Positions 25,675-34,995 are shown, counted from the stretch's first letter. The stretch: 36,457 nt of DNA from Candidatus Parabeggiatoa sp. nov. 2 (GCA_002085445.1 NBMI01000096.1:1-36457); one strand, 5' to 3'. Numbers and translations: made by a program. The notes: generated from the sequence alone by a model not told the origin.

Positions 25675-26061
25675 CTAACTTTCATAAATTTCTAACGGCA
25701 AATCATCAGGATCCTTAAAAAAAGTAAAACGCCGCCCGGTTATCTCATCTCTTCTAAGATCATCCACCGCCACCCCCTTTGATTTTAGATACGCCACTAT
25801 CTCCTCAATATCATTAACGGCAAAAGCCAAATGCCTCAATCCACACGCTTCCGGCTGACTGACTCGGGGCGGCGGATTAGGAAACGAAAAAAGCTCAATC
25901 ACATCACCGTTACCCACCCTCAAATCCAGTTTATAAGACTGCCTATCGGCTCTGAACGTTTCCCGAATAATAGAAAACCTTAAAATATCCACATAAAAAT
26001 GCTTTGATTTTTCATAATCATATCCAATAATAGCGACGTGGTGCAATCCATTTGTTTTCAT
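25675..26061 (-). CDS. gloA2: VOC family protein, GloA2/YaeR type
   Basis: Small metal-binding vicinal-oxygen-chelate protein, close in length (128 aa) and sequence to E. coli YaeR/GloA2, a glyoxalase I-like protein of uncertain physiological substrate. Two beta-alpha-beta-beta-beta modules are visible. Putative metal ligands are H8 (LHHVAI), E56 (DVIELFSFP), H77 (EACGLRHLAF) and E124 (LPLEIYE). The family hallmarks PEACGLRHLAF and RFTFFKDPD are intact. The gene is cytosolic by prediction (no signal peptide). It is flanked by heptamer repeats downstream and a 116-bp array upstream, so it is likely monocistronic. Confidence 0.95.
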   Translation of the reverse strand: MKTNGLHHVAIIGYDYEKSKHFYVDILRFSIIRETFRADRQSYKLDLRVGNGDVIELFSFPNPPPRVSQPEACGLRHLAFAVNDIEEIVAYLKSKGVAVDDLRRDEITGRRFTFFKDPDDLPLEIYES

Positions 26062-26189
26062 ATATTGTATTAAGAGTTTATTTCCAGATTCGTTGTACTA
26101 TAGATGTTCAGATAACTACTCGGTTATCAAGTCACTTAACTATGGACAAACAAGGTTGGCTTGAACCCAGCCAACTTGAAACCGCTCGT

Positions 26190-27515
26190 CAATTGGGGGC
26201 CATGTTAACGTTTGAAACCTCGCGTATTTTCTCGACAAAAAACGCTGCCACAAATATCTAAACGAAAACTTTCGACAAAGGACAAGATTGGGGAACAACC
26301 CTCATCAATTGGGGGCCATGTTAACGTTTGAAACCTCGCGTATTTTCTCGACAAAAAACGCTGCCACAAATATCTAAACGAAAATTTTCGACAAAGGACA
26401 GGATTGGGGAACAATCCTCGTCAATTGGGGGCCATGTTGACACTTGAAACCGCTCGTATTTTAGGACAGGATTGGTGAACAACCCTCATCAATTGGGGGC
26501 CATGTTGACACTTGAAACCGCTCGTATTTTTTTCTCGCAACGCTGCCACAAATATCTAAACGAAAACTTTCGACAAAGGACAAGATTGGGGAACAACCCT
26601 CGTCAATTGGGGGCCATGTTGACACTTGAAACCGCTCGTATTTTCTCGACACGCTGCCACAAATATCTAAACAAAAAATTTCGACAAAAAACAGGATTGA
26701 GGAACAACCCTCGTCAATTGCTCATTCTTAGACATAAGTTTTTAAATAATTGATTTTTATAACTTTTAAAGATTAGGCCCCACATTGAGGCTCCATTATA
26801 AATATCCGTTTATTTCGAGTATCCGTTGTACTTTTGGGAATGCGCCAAGTATCCAAAAGACTTGTGTATAACGATGAGCGTCAATTGGGGCCATGCTGAC
26901 ACTTGAAACCGCTCGTATTTTTTTCTCGACAAAAAACGCTGCCACAAATATCGACCACGAAAACTTTTGACAAAGAACCGGATTGGGGAACAACCCTCAT
27001 CAATTGGGGGCCATGTTTTAGTTTAAAACCTCGCGTATTTTCTCGACAAAAAACGCTACCACAAATAAATATCGGCCACGAAAACTTTCGACAAAGGACA
27101 AGATTGGGGAACAACCCTCATCAATTGGGGGCCATGTTTTAGTTTGAAACCTCGCGTATTTTCTCGACAAAAAACGCTGCCACAAATATCTAAACGAAAA
27201 CTTTCGACAAAAAACAGGATTGAGGAACAACCCTCGTCAATTGGGGGCCATGTTAACGTTTGAAACCTCGCGTATTTTCTCTAGGACTGACACCTTGACA
27301 AAATTAATTGATTGAATATTCAATCAATTACGTCTAAAATGCCTAACAAAGGCATTTGGAAAGTTATTAAATCAAATCAAATAGTTAATTTGCTGAGTGC
27401 GTAAGTCCTATTCTCGACAAAAAAACGCTGCCACAAATATCGGCAACGAAAACTTTCGACAAAGGGCTGGACTGGGGAACAACCCTCATCAATTGGGGGC
27501 CATGTTGACGCTTGT
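26190..27515 (+). repeat. Array of about 116-bp units
   Basis: About ten copies, recognised by TCAATTGGGGGCCATGTT starting near 26190, 26306, 26422, 26490, 26604, 26882, 27001, 27122, 27238 and 27490; one unit is deleted to 68 bp. Each unit also holds CTCGACAAAAAACGCTGCCA, ACGAAAACTTTCGACAAA and GATTGGGGAACAACCCTC. Between 26715 and 26880 a diverged end segment matches 8331-8560. Short frames in all phases are translations of the unit, and no protein family is recognised. Confidence 0.93.
27282..27410. mobile_element. 129-bp MITE inserted in a repeat unit
   Basis: Terminal inverted repeats TAGGACTGAC and GTAAGTCCTA (about 9 of 10 matching), flanked by a 5-bp direct repeat TTCTC (27277-27281 and 27411-27415). 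Removing the element and one TTCTC restores the normal array unit exactly. The interior has the palindrome AATTGATTGAATATTCAATT (about 27308-27327) and a second hairpin AAATGCC/GGCATTT. It has no coding capacity, so it must be moved by a transposase elsewhere. Confidence 0.9.
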
Positions 27516-27631
27516 TCGATATCACATTAGAAGTGAGAGTGCCAGAAGTATCAGCCTCTTTGCCAGGATATCGACTAACTCGTTATTTTACATCCAAGAT
27601 TTATCGATGACTCCTTCCCAAATAGAGATTG

Positions 27632-27640
27632 TGCTATAAT
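27632..27640 (+). promoter_or_regulatory. Extended -10 promoter for the VIT/VWA gene
   Basis: TGCTATAAT, an extended -10 element with perfect TATAAT, lies 36 bp before the ATG at 27676. No good -35 is seen at 17 bp, as is common with extended -10 sites. A ribosome-binding site AAAGG sits seven bases before the ATG. Confidence 0.6.
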
Positions 27641-27675
27641 TTTTTTTGTCTATTTAAACTCCCAAAGGCATCACT

Positions 27676-30600
27676 ATGAAAAAACTTGCCGCCTTTTTCA
27701 CCTTACTGACTCTCCTATTGAGTCAAACGGGATTCGCCACTGAATCCCGTCTTTCACTTACCGCCTCTGACGGCACCGGGCTTGAATTGCATCAATTCGA
27801 GGCGCGAGTCGTCCTAGACGGCTTTTTGGCGTTTACCGAACTGGAAATGGTTTTTTACAATCCAGAAAACCGTCGGCGTGAGGGCCGTTTTCAAATTATT
27901 TTACCAGACAATGCCGCCATTAGCCGCTTTGCCATGAAAATCGGTGAGCGCCTTCAAGAAGGCGAAATCGTTGAAAAACAACTCGCCCGTCGCGCCTACG
28001 AAGACTTTTTGCATCGTCGCCAAGATCCGGCTTTGCTTGAAACCGACAGCGGCAACCGCTTTAATGCGCGGATTTTTCCGATTGAGCCGAAATCTGAAAA
28101 ACGGCTGATTCTCTCTTACTCTCAACGCTTGGCGGGTTTAGAGAGCGAATATGTTTTGCCTCTAAAAGGCTTGCCGCAGCTCAAACACTTAGCCATCAAA
28201 GTCTTTTATGACCGCGACAGTTTTAGCACTACCCAACTAGGCGAATTGACCGGTACCGTGTCAAAACGTGAAGTCCTCAGCATTGATAAACGCAACTATC
28301 AACCCACCGTTGATTTTAGAATGCCTTATCAACTGAAATCCTCCCAAGGTGGGATTTCCATGCAAAGCGGACAATTAGTGGCCGCTAGAATTATCCCCTT
28401 CACCGAGGCTACCTCAACAACGGCCAAGCAAGGCCTTGATAATCTTATCCTTTTAATGGATACCTCGGCCTCGCAAGCGCCCTATTTGGCAGACAGTCTT
28501 AAACGGCTTGAAACGCTCTTGCCCCAATTAAAGGTGGGCACACTGCAACTCTACACCTTTGACCAACGTGTCAAAAAAGTCGGCACCGCCGATAATCTCA
28601 CCGCGCACAAGGCCTTAATTGGGCAACTTCAACAACATAAGGCCCTCGGCGCGTCGCGCCTAGAGGCCGCTATTAACGCGTTGAGCGCGTTAAAACTCCA
28701 AAAATCTCGGCTGCTACTGATTTCAGATACCGTCGTCACGGCCGGTGAAACTTCCGCAACGGCACTCGCGGCGCAACTGAAAACCATCCCTTGGTTAGAC
28801 AGGGTGGATATTTTAATCCCTTCCTATCACAGCGACAAGCAAATCGCTCGCAGTTTGGCTAAAGCCGGCAAATCCCCCGGCATCGTTGCACCCCTCGCAC
28901 TTAGCGATGCTCACATTATTCGTAAACTGACTAGCCCGGTTTATGCCGACATGCCTATCAAAGTCTCCGGCTCAAACTGGTTTTGGCCGGAAAAAGTCGA
29001 GGCGTTGCAGACAAATGAGCCGCTGATTGTGTTCGCAGAAATGTCCTCTAACCTTCCTATTACTATTAGTGTTGGGGACAAGGTGTTGTCTTTAACCAGC
29101 AAACCGGCTAATCCCATTTTACTCAAGCGCGAATGGGTACGAGCGCGTCTCGACAAACTCTTGGACATGGAAGACAAAACCCAAGATAAAGACCTGAAAA
29201 GTGCTTTTCATAATGAAATCATCAACTTATCCGTCAAAGAACGGGTGCTATCTCCCTACACATCGCTGCTCGTGTTGGAAACAGAAGACGACTATCGACG
29301 CTACAAGATTGACCGCAAAGGTTTAGCGGATATTCTGACGATTGGCGTGGATGGCCTCACGGTGATTAAACGCGCTGGCGTGGAAAATGAGCGGCCAACG
29401 CCGGAGGTGGCAAAGCCGGCTGAGGATATAGAAAAAGTTGTCCAGAGATTTGTTATTTGCATCCTCCAAGAAAGGAAGGAGATAGAAACCTGCCTTCCAG
29501 GAAGCAAGGAAGCATTTGTCGCTCGCTTTCGGGAAGCGATGGAAAAAGAACGCCCTTCAGAACATGATAGACAAGAGGTAGAAAAATTTCTCGCGCTTAT
29601 TGTTCAAGGAAACACCGAAGAACTGTTTGAGTATCTGTCCAATCGGGTTTCGGCCGCCCAACTGAGTGAAATGAGTAAAGTACTTGAGGAAGCTACGTCA
29701 CGCCGCGTTGGTAAATCTCTCCAGAGATTTGTTATTTGCATCCGCCAAGAAAGGAAGGAAATAGAAGCATGCCTTCCAGAAAGCAAGGAAGCATTTGTCG
29801 CTAGCATTCGGGAAGTGATGGAAAAAGAACGCTCTTCAGAACATGATAGACAAGAGATAGAAGAATTTTTCGCGCTTATTGTTCAAGGAAACACCGAAGA
29901 ACTGTTTGAGTATCTGTCCAATCGGGTTCCGGCCGCCCGACGGAGTGAAAGACTTGAAGAAAATGCGTCACGCTCAAGCGTTGCTGAATCTGAGGCGGAC
30001 GACGAAGCCGAAACCGAATTACAAATGGCGACACGCGAAGACTCCGCTGAATTAGAGACTGGCTCAGCACCACCAGCCCCCACTTTAGCTTTACGTGATG
30101 CCCCCGCCTTGTCCGCGCCGGCTCCAGCGCCAATGGAAGAACGTCCACAAGCACAGACGGAAGAACGTCGTATGATGGCAGCACCTCCTCGACAAGAAAG
30201 ACTGATGACGAGAAGCCGTGGTGCGGCGGATGATGATGCCGAACGTCGTGCGGCGCGGATGGGACGTCATCGGGACGTACCAGCCGCACCACCAGCACCC
30301 ACCGCTGCTTTACGTGCCCCCGCTACGGGAGCCTCCGCCCCCAGATCGGCTCCAGCGCCAATGGCTGAACATCCACAAGCACAGACGGAAGAACGTCGTG
30401 TGATGACAGCACCTCCTCGACAAGAAAGAATGATGATGGACAGCCGTGGTGCGGCGGATGATGATGATGATCGTGCGGCTGAAGAAGAGATGGCAGCATC
30501 TCGTCCGGCAGCCGCGATGGCACCTCCACCAGCAAGACTGATGGCCCGTAGTGCGGGCCGTGCGGCCCAAGAAAAACCCCGACAAATCTCACCTTGGATC

Positions 30601-31482
30601 GGCAAGTATGCCGAATTTCGCGCCCTGCTTGATAAAGCGGACATCAAAGCCGCTGGCAACTTTGCCCAACAATGGCACCAAAAAGAATTAGCCAATGTCA
30701 TGGCACTCATCGCCTTAGGCGAATGGTACGAAAAAACCGGCGATACCGCCCAAGCCGCTCGCGCCTACGGCTCACTCATCGACTATTTCCCCGCCCGGGC
30801 CGATATTCGCCGCTGGGCGGCGGAAAGACTTTTGTCTATCAACACCGAAAGTTGGCTCAGCATAGACAGCCTCAAAAAGGCCGTCGAACAACGCCCCGAT
30901 CATCCTTCTGGGCATTACCTGTTAGCCATCGCCTACTGGGAAGCTGGGCAGTACAAAAAAGCGGTAGAAACACTACAAGCGGCCCTTGAGCGCGACTATC
31001 CACGCTTTAAAGCCGCTAAGCGCATGTTGGCCGAAACACTCGCCCTTATGCTCACCCGCTTGGAACAGCAACAACAATTGGGGGCCATCTTCCCGGACAA
31101 AAGCTTCAACTGGAAAAAGGCCACGCAACGCCAATTGCGCCTTCTGCTGATGTGGGAAACCGATGCCAACGATGTCGATTTTCACATCTACGACAACCAA
31201 CAGCATCATGCCTATTATAGCCAGAAGCGTTTACCCAGTGGCGGTTCTTTGTATGCTGATATCAGAACCGGTTACGGCCCAGAATGTTTCAGCATTTCTG
31301 AACCCAAGGCCTTTCCCTATCGGATTCAAGCCCATTACTATAATATGGGACCAATGGGTTATGGTATGGGCGTGTTGCATGTCCTCAAGTACGAGCCGAA
31401 AACGGGCCTTAATTCAGAATTTCGGCCGTTTGTGGTGATGAAAGATGGGGCTTATGTGGAATTAGGGAAGGTAAACGAGTAA
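27676..31482 (+). CDS. Secreted VIT and VWA domain protein with TPR and DUF2135
   Basis: 1,268-aa exported protein. Signal peptide 1-21 (ending TGFA). A VIT domain spans about 25-150 (ELEMVFYNPENRRREGRFQI). A von Willebrand A-like domain spans about 254-430, with the MIDAS motif D262-x-S264-x-S266 in LMDTSAS, so metal-dependent ligand binding is plausible. The VIT/VWA module ends near RVLSPYTSLLVLETE. Then comes a 93-residue segment present twice (about 589-681 and 682-770; RFVICI.QERKEIE.CLP). A Pro/Ala/Arg low-complexity region (about 796-968) holds a second 76-residue repeat. TPR-type helices follow (about 970-1130; GEWYEKTGDTAQAARAYGSL). A DUF2135 domain closes it (from about 1154; LLMWETDANDVDFHIYD). 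This order is known in gammaproteobacterial VIT/VWA proteins. Function is unknown but cell-surface or periplasmic. Confidence 0.93.
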   Translation: MKKLAAFFTLLTLLLSQTGFATESRLSLTASDGTGLELHQFEARVVLDGFLAFTELEMVFYNPENRRREGRFQIILPDNAAISRFAMKIGERLQEGEIVEKQLARRAYEDFLHRRQDPALLETDSGNRFNARIFPIEPKSEKRLILSYSQRLAGLESEYVLPLKGLPQLKHLAIKVFYDRDSFSTTQLGELTGTVSKREVLSIDKRNYQPTVDFRMPYQLKSSQGGISMQSGQLVAARIIPFTEATSTTAKQGLDNLILLMDTSASQAPYLADSLKRLETLLPQLKVGTLQLYTFDQRVKKVGTADNLTAHKALIGQLQQHKALGASRLEAAINALSALKLQKSRLLLISDTVVTAGETSATALAAQLKTIPWLDRVDILIPSYHSDKQIARSLAKAGKSPGIVAPLALSDAHIIRKLTSPVYADMPIKVSGSNWFWPEKVEALQTNEPLIVFAEMSSNLPITISVGDKVLSLTSKPANPILLKREWVRARLDKLLDMEDKTQDKDLKSAFHNEIINLSVKERVLSPYTSLLVLETEDDYRRYKIDRKGLADILTIGVDGLTVIKRAGVENERPTPEVAKPAEDIEKVVQRFVICILQERKEIETCLPGSKEAFVARFREAMEKERPSEHDRQEVEKFLALIVQGNTEELFEYLSNRVSAAQLSEMSKVLEEATSRRVGKSLQRFVICIRQERKEIEACLPESKEAFVASIREVMEKERSSEHDRQEIEEFFALIVQGNTEELFEYLSNRVPAARRSERLEENASRSSVAESEADDEAETELQMATREDSAELETGSAPPAPTLALRDAPALSAPAPAPMEERPQAQTEERRMMAAPPRQERLMTRSRGAADDDAERRAARMGRHRDVPAAPPAPTAALRAPATGASAPRSAPAPMAEHPQAQTEERRVMTAPPRQERMMMDSRGAADDDDDRAAEEEMAASRPAAAMAPPPARLMARSAGRAAQEKPRQISPWIGKYAEFRALLDKADIKAAGNFAQQWHQKELANVMALIALGEWYEKTGDTAQAARAYGSLIDYFPARADIRRWAAERLLSINTESWLSIDSLKKAVEQRPDHPSGHYLLAIAYWEAGQYKKAVETLQAALERDYPRFKAAKRMLAETLALMLTRLEQQQQLGAIFPDKSFNWKKATQRQLRLLLMWETDANDVDFHIYDNQQHHAYYSQKRLPSGGSLYADIRTGYGPECFSISEPKAFPYRIQAHYYNMGPMGYGMGVLHVLKYEPKTGLNSEFRPFVVMKDGAYVELGKVNE
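29442..29960 (+). repeat. 279-bp tandem duplication inside the VIT/VWA gene
   Basis: Copy 1 (29442-29720) and copy 2 (29721-about 29960) are nearly identical, in frame (279 bp = 93 codons), with a few substitutions. The encoded segment is helical with paired cysteines (VICI...ACLP). Outgroup VIT/VWA proteins would be expected to have one copy or none. Confidence 0.9.
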
Positions 31483-32400
31483 AGGCTAAGGCTAAAACAG
31501 CCGAGGTTTTTAAAACTTCGGTGGTTTGTCGACCGGATTTTTATGAATAACTTGCCAAAGCTGAAGCTTTGGATTCATCGTCTCGCCAAACCTAAAGGTT
31601 TGGACGCCATCGCCAAACCTAAAGGTTTGAAGTCTTCGGTGGTTTGTCTGCTTTTATGAATAACTGATGTTACGCACTGAACTTCCAAGTCTTGGGATAA
31701 ATCCCAAAGCTTGCAAGCTAATGTCCGCTAAAACTAACTAGAACGCGAGTACAAACAAGAATCGGAAAACGCTCAAGGGGCGCATTCCCGTTTTCACGGT
31801 TAAGTAAGTAAGTATAACGACACAAGCGCGGATAAACGAATTGAGTACAACGAAACGCCGTTTTGGCCCGCCAATATTGCTACTAAACGAATTGAGTACA
31901 GCGAAACGCCGTTTTGGCCCGCCAATATTGCTACTAAACGAATTTTGTTAGTACAACACTTAGGCGTTAAAGTGCTTGTTATAAACTTGGGCGCTAAAGC
32001 GCCTACTACAAGCTATAAACGCAAGGCGTTAAAGCGCTTGTTATAAGCTTGGGCGCTAAAGCGCCTACTACAAGCTATAACTTTTGTACCCGGAAAATGG
32101 GAATGCGTCCACGCTCAAGTTGGTTTTAGTCACCTTCAGGCGACTTAAGCTTTTAGCCTTGAGATTTATCCCAAGGCTTGTGGAAGCTGAGTGCGTAACA
32201 TGAGTGAATAACTCGCCAAAGCGGCAAGCGTTGGATTCCTCGCATCGCCAAACCTAAAGGTTTGGATTCCATCGCCAAAGCTGAAGCTTTGGACTCCTCG
32301 CCTCGCCAAACCTAAAGGTTTGGACTCCATGCTTTGGACTCCATCGCCAAAGCGGCAAGCGTTGGACTCCATCGCCAAAGCTGAAGCTTTGGACTCCATG
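31483..32400. repeat. Dense hairpin and array repeats, no gene
   Basis: Includes CCAAAGCTGAAGCTTTGG and CCAAACCTAAAGGTTTGG hairpins with GACTCC or GATTC connectors (about 31552-31630 and 32210-32395). Two copies of a 52-bp unit ACGAATTGAGTAC...GCTACTAAACG lie at about 31836-31940. Two pairs of a GGCGCTAAAGCGCCTACTAC / AGCGCTTGTTATAA unit follow (31967-32078). The word GGCGCATTCCCGTTTT (31781-31796) is inverted relative to 8795. Apparent reading frames are repeat translations. Confidence 0.85.
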
Positions 32401-34257
32401 CTATGAGAACCAAAAATCATTTCCAACTTCACATTGGGGTACGGCTTTTTTGAATTTTTTGATTTCTCGTCGGTTGAGTATAGTATCCCGACAATCCAAT
32501 TTCCGTAAATTCGTCAGATTGTGAAGCGGTTCTAAGCTCATGATTTGATTGTCACGGCAATTCAACGTCTGTAAATTCGTCAACTCGCGCAGCGGCTCTA
32601 AGCTACTGATTTGAGTTTTATGGCAATTCAACGCCTGTAAGTTCGTCAACTCGCGTAGCGGTTCTAAGCTAGTGATTTTAGTGTTTCTGCAATCCAACTT
32701 CTGTAAATGAACAATTTTTGCCAACTCGCTATTGTCAGGTTCACTATAAATGTCAATAGCGTCTTCAAAAATGGCTTTCCATTTGTAATCCAATTGAAGC
32801 CACCATTTTTTCAGCCCCACACCCACATCACATTGAGGACATTCTGTTATGAAATTTTCTATTTCCTCAAGGCTCACTTGAGTCATTTCCCAATACAAAC
32901 GGTGTAAATGATTCAAGTTATGAAGCGGCTCTAAGCTCATGATTTGAGTGCCACGGCAATCCAACCTCCGTAAATTCGTCAACTCGCGTAGCGGCTCTAA
33001 GCGACTGATTTGAGTGCCACGGCAATCCAACCTCCGTAAATTCGTCAACTCGCGCAGCGGTTCTAAGTGACTGATTTTAGTTTTACGGCAATCCAACTTC
33101 TGTAAATTAACAATGTCTACCAACTCACTATTGTCAGGTTCACGAGAACTAGAAATGGCCGATTTTAAAATGGCTTGCCATTCTTTATCCAATTGAAGCC
33201 ACCATTTTCTCTCGGAAGTCAGTGCCGGAATCACATCACATTGAGGGCCGGCTTTGGTGAACTTTTCTAGTTCCTCAAGGCTCACTTGAGTCGCATCCCA
33301 ATACAAGGTGTGTAAATGACTCAGGTGACTCAGTGGCCCCAAATGACTGATTTCAGTCGAGTTACCATTCAAAAGCCGTAACTTCTTCAGGTTGCTAAGC
33401 GGTTCTAAATCAATGATTGGATTTTCTCTGATATCCAACTCTTGTAAATCCGTCAGCTCGCGCAACGGTTCTAAGTTGCTGACTTGAGTGTTTCCGCAAG
33501 ACAAAGTCCGTAACTGGGTTAAGTGCTGAAGCGGTTCTAAGCTGCTGATTTTAGTATAATAGCAGGCCAACGTCTGCAAATTCGTCAGGTGCTGAAGCGC
33601 CTCTAAGCGACTGATATTGTTGAACGCGCAATCCAATATCCGTAAATTCGTCAAGTCCTGAAGAGGCCCTAAACTGACGATTTCGTTGTGGCTGCAATTT
33701 AACACTTGTAAATGAGTCAAATGGCGAAGTGGTTCTAAGCGACTGATTTGAGCCTCACTACAAGACAATTCTTGCAAATTCACAAGGGTTGCCAATTGAG
33801 CGTCATTAGGTTTGCCCTGAATATCAAAGGTTTTTTTGAAAAAACCTTTCCATTCATAATCCAATCGGTTCCACCATTCCCTATCCGCCGGGGTGATTTT
33901 GGAAAGGGTTGGTTTTGCCGTTGTGTCTGACGTTGTGAACATCGCAGTGGTAATCACCCCCAATGCTAATGCCCACGACTCCACCGCCCACTGTGCAAAT
34001 TCTTGGTCCATGCCAAAGTTATCATATAGCCGCCTAGCCAACTTTGATAACAGAACGTCTTTGGATGTAGCCTCAGAAAGGGCCATTAAATCGGCCGCCA
34101 CGTTTTGGGTAAGCGCACTGATGAGAACATTAATCTCACGCGGATATTCTGGGCACAATTCACGCAGCCGGGATTCACATTGGTTAGGATCATCACAAAC
34201 AGTGTGACTTTCTTGCGTGAGGAACTCTTGCAATTTTTGCCGAGGAATGTTATTCAT
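32401..34257 (-). CDS. Leucine-rich-repeat protein with three WW-LDxEW modules
   Basis: 618-aa soluble protein, no signal peptide. Residues about 1-105 form a helical domain (CESRLRELCPEYPREINVLI, WAVESWALALG). From memory, such domains are found at the ends of bacterial kinases, WD40 and other signalling proteins, but I cannot name it with certainty. The remainder alternates modules: a WWxxLDxEWKxxF helical pair (about residues 126, 355 and 480) and 22-residue leucine-rich repeats of LEPLRELTNLRRLDCRGTQI type, about 17 in all. Repeats carry Cys at the conserved position (LDC). Some are nearly identical at DNA level, such as the two RELTNLRRLDCRGTQI copies, showing recent duplication. ATG lies in a short ATGAAAA-like run with no clear ribosome-binding site. 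Likely a protein-protein interaction scaffold; partner unknown. Confidence 0.92.
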   Translation of the reverse strand: MNNIPRQKLQEFLTQESHTVCDDPNQCESRLRELCPEYPREINVLISALTQNVAADLMALSEATSKDVLLSKLARRLYDNFGMDQEFAQWAVESWALALGVITTAMFTTSDTTAKPTLSKITPADREWWNRLDYEWKGFFKKTFDIQGKPNDAQLATLVNLQELSCSEAQISRLEPLRHLTHLQVLNCSHNEIVSLGPLQDLTNLRILDCAFNNISRLEALQHLTNLQTLACYYTKISSLEPLQHLTQLRTLSCGNTQVSNLEPLRELTDLQELDIRENPIIDLEPLSNLKKLRLLNGNSTEISHLGPLSHLSHLHTLYWDATQVSLEELEKFTKAGPQCDVIPALTSERKWWLQLDKEWQAILKSAISSSREPDNSELVDIVNLQKLDCRKTKISHLEPLRELTNLRRLDCRGTQISRLEPLRELTNLRRLDCRGTQIMSLEPLHNLNHLHRLYWEMTQVSLEEIENFITECPQCDVGVGLKKWWLQLDYKWKAIFEDAIDIYSEPDNSELAKIVHLQKLDCRNTKITSLEPLRELTNLQALNCHKTQISSLEPLRELTNLQTLNCRDNQIMSLEPLHNLTNLRKLDCRDTILNRREIKKFKKAVPQCEVGNDFWFS

Positions 34258-34622
34258 TTTTCATGTTTTGCGTCGCGTTGTGGATTTTTGTGTACTAGAG
34301 GTGATATTTTATCTTATTTGGCGCAATTTGAAGGCCATAAAATATTTTGGATGTTGTCAAATTAAAGTATGGCCCTATACCGAACAAAGTTTGTAACACT
34401 CTAGGCACAGCCTAACTAAAGTTTAGACGACTGCCAAACTCCAGTGTTGAAGCTTTGGATTCCTTCGCCAAAGCAGCAAGCGTTGGACTCCAGTGCCTCG
34501 CCAAAGCAGCAAGCGTTGGATTCCATCGCCATCGCCATCGCTGAAGCGTTGGATTCCTCGCTAAAGCAGCAAGCGTTGGATTCCTCGCTAAAGTGTAGCG
34601 TGCGTGTCACTGATGATGTGAA
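34258..34622. repeat. Palindromic repeats between LRR gene and toxin gene
   Basis: Holds an AGGCCATAAAA...TATGGCCCTA element (34332-34377), a dispersed stretch ending CCTAACTAAAGTTTAGACGA (34378-34440, also at 35290-35345), and several CCAAAGCAGCAAGCGTTGGA units (34450-34600), whose arms pair imperfectly. No gene seen. Confidence 0.82.
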
Positions 34623-34889
34623 TTATCTATCACCGTAATGATGGCGACATTGAATCACAACAACTTGCTCATCATCGAAAGCATAAATAAGACGATGTTC
34701 ATCAGTTATGCGGCGCGACCAATAGCCTTGAAGATTGAATTTGAGTGGTTCCGGTTTTCCGATACCTTGGGTGGGGTTTTTACAAGTTTCTAAACACAGT
34801 CTAATGATGCGTTTAAGTATTTTGCTATTGTGTTGATGCCACCATTCTAAATCTTCTAGTCCGGTTTCAGTCCAAGTAAGCTGTAACAT
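34623..34889 (-). CDS. yoeB: YoeB/Txe family toxin
   Basis: Ribosome-dependent mRNA endonuclease of the RelE superfamily, the toxin of a type II module. At 88 aa it matches the usual YoeB length. Diagnostic motifs are present: NPTQGIGKPEPLK with E47, GYWSRRITDEHRLIYA with R66, and CRHHY with H84 and Y85, lining up with the catalytic Glu, Arg, His and Tyr of E. coli YoeB. The preceding antitoxin frame overlaps its first codons (ATG at 34889, antitoxin stop at 34867), the usual sign of translational coupling. All key residues are intact, so the toxin is probably active and must be neutralised. Confidence 0.95.
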   Translation of the reverse strand: MLQLTWTETGLEDLEWWHQHNSKILKRIIRLCLETCKNPTQGIGKPEPLKFNLQGYWSRRITDEHRLIYAFDDEQVVVIQCRHHYGDR

Positions 34890-34995
34890 CTATTTCCTTG
34901 TATTGTCCTTGACGATGTTGTTCTATGCCTTTGCGTAGTCGTTCCGCATTGGCCGGATTTTGTAATAGGTAAAGTGAGGTTTGTTTCCATTTCAT
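34867..34995 (-). CDS. YefM-like antitoxin, C-terminal part only
   Basis: A 42-codon frame from ATG (34995) reads YLLQNPANAERLRKGIEQHR and a Gln/Lys/Glu-rich end, the pattern of the carboxy-terminal toxin-binding half of YefM/Phd antitoxins (family pattern roughly ET.YLL.SP.NA.RL...I). The frame overlaps yoeB by 23 bases. The amino-terminal DNA-binding domain (about 45 residues in YefM) is absent; the in-frame sequence upstream only gives WNKYRP and a few residues before a stop at about 35049. Either a shortened, still neutralising antitoxin or a decayed one. Loss of the DNA-binding half would remove autorepression. Confidence 0.65.
   Translation of the reverse strand: MKWKQTSLYLLQNPANAERLRKGIEQHRQGQYKEIDVTAYLD

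Noticed and set aside
26205..27230. Several 63-93-codon frames in the 116-bp array
   Set aside because: Same peptide repeated in different frames from tandem units; no recognisable protein or start signals.
32166..32432. 88-codon minus-strand frame upstream of the LRR stop
   Set aside because: Translation of CCAAAGC and CCAAACC hairpin units (AMESKA repeats).
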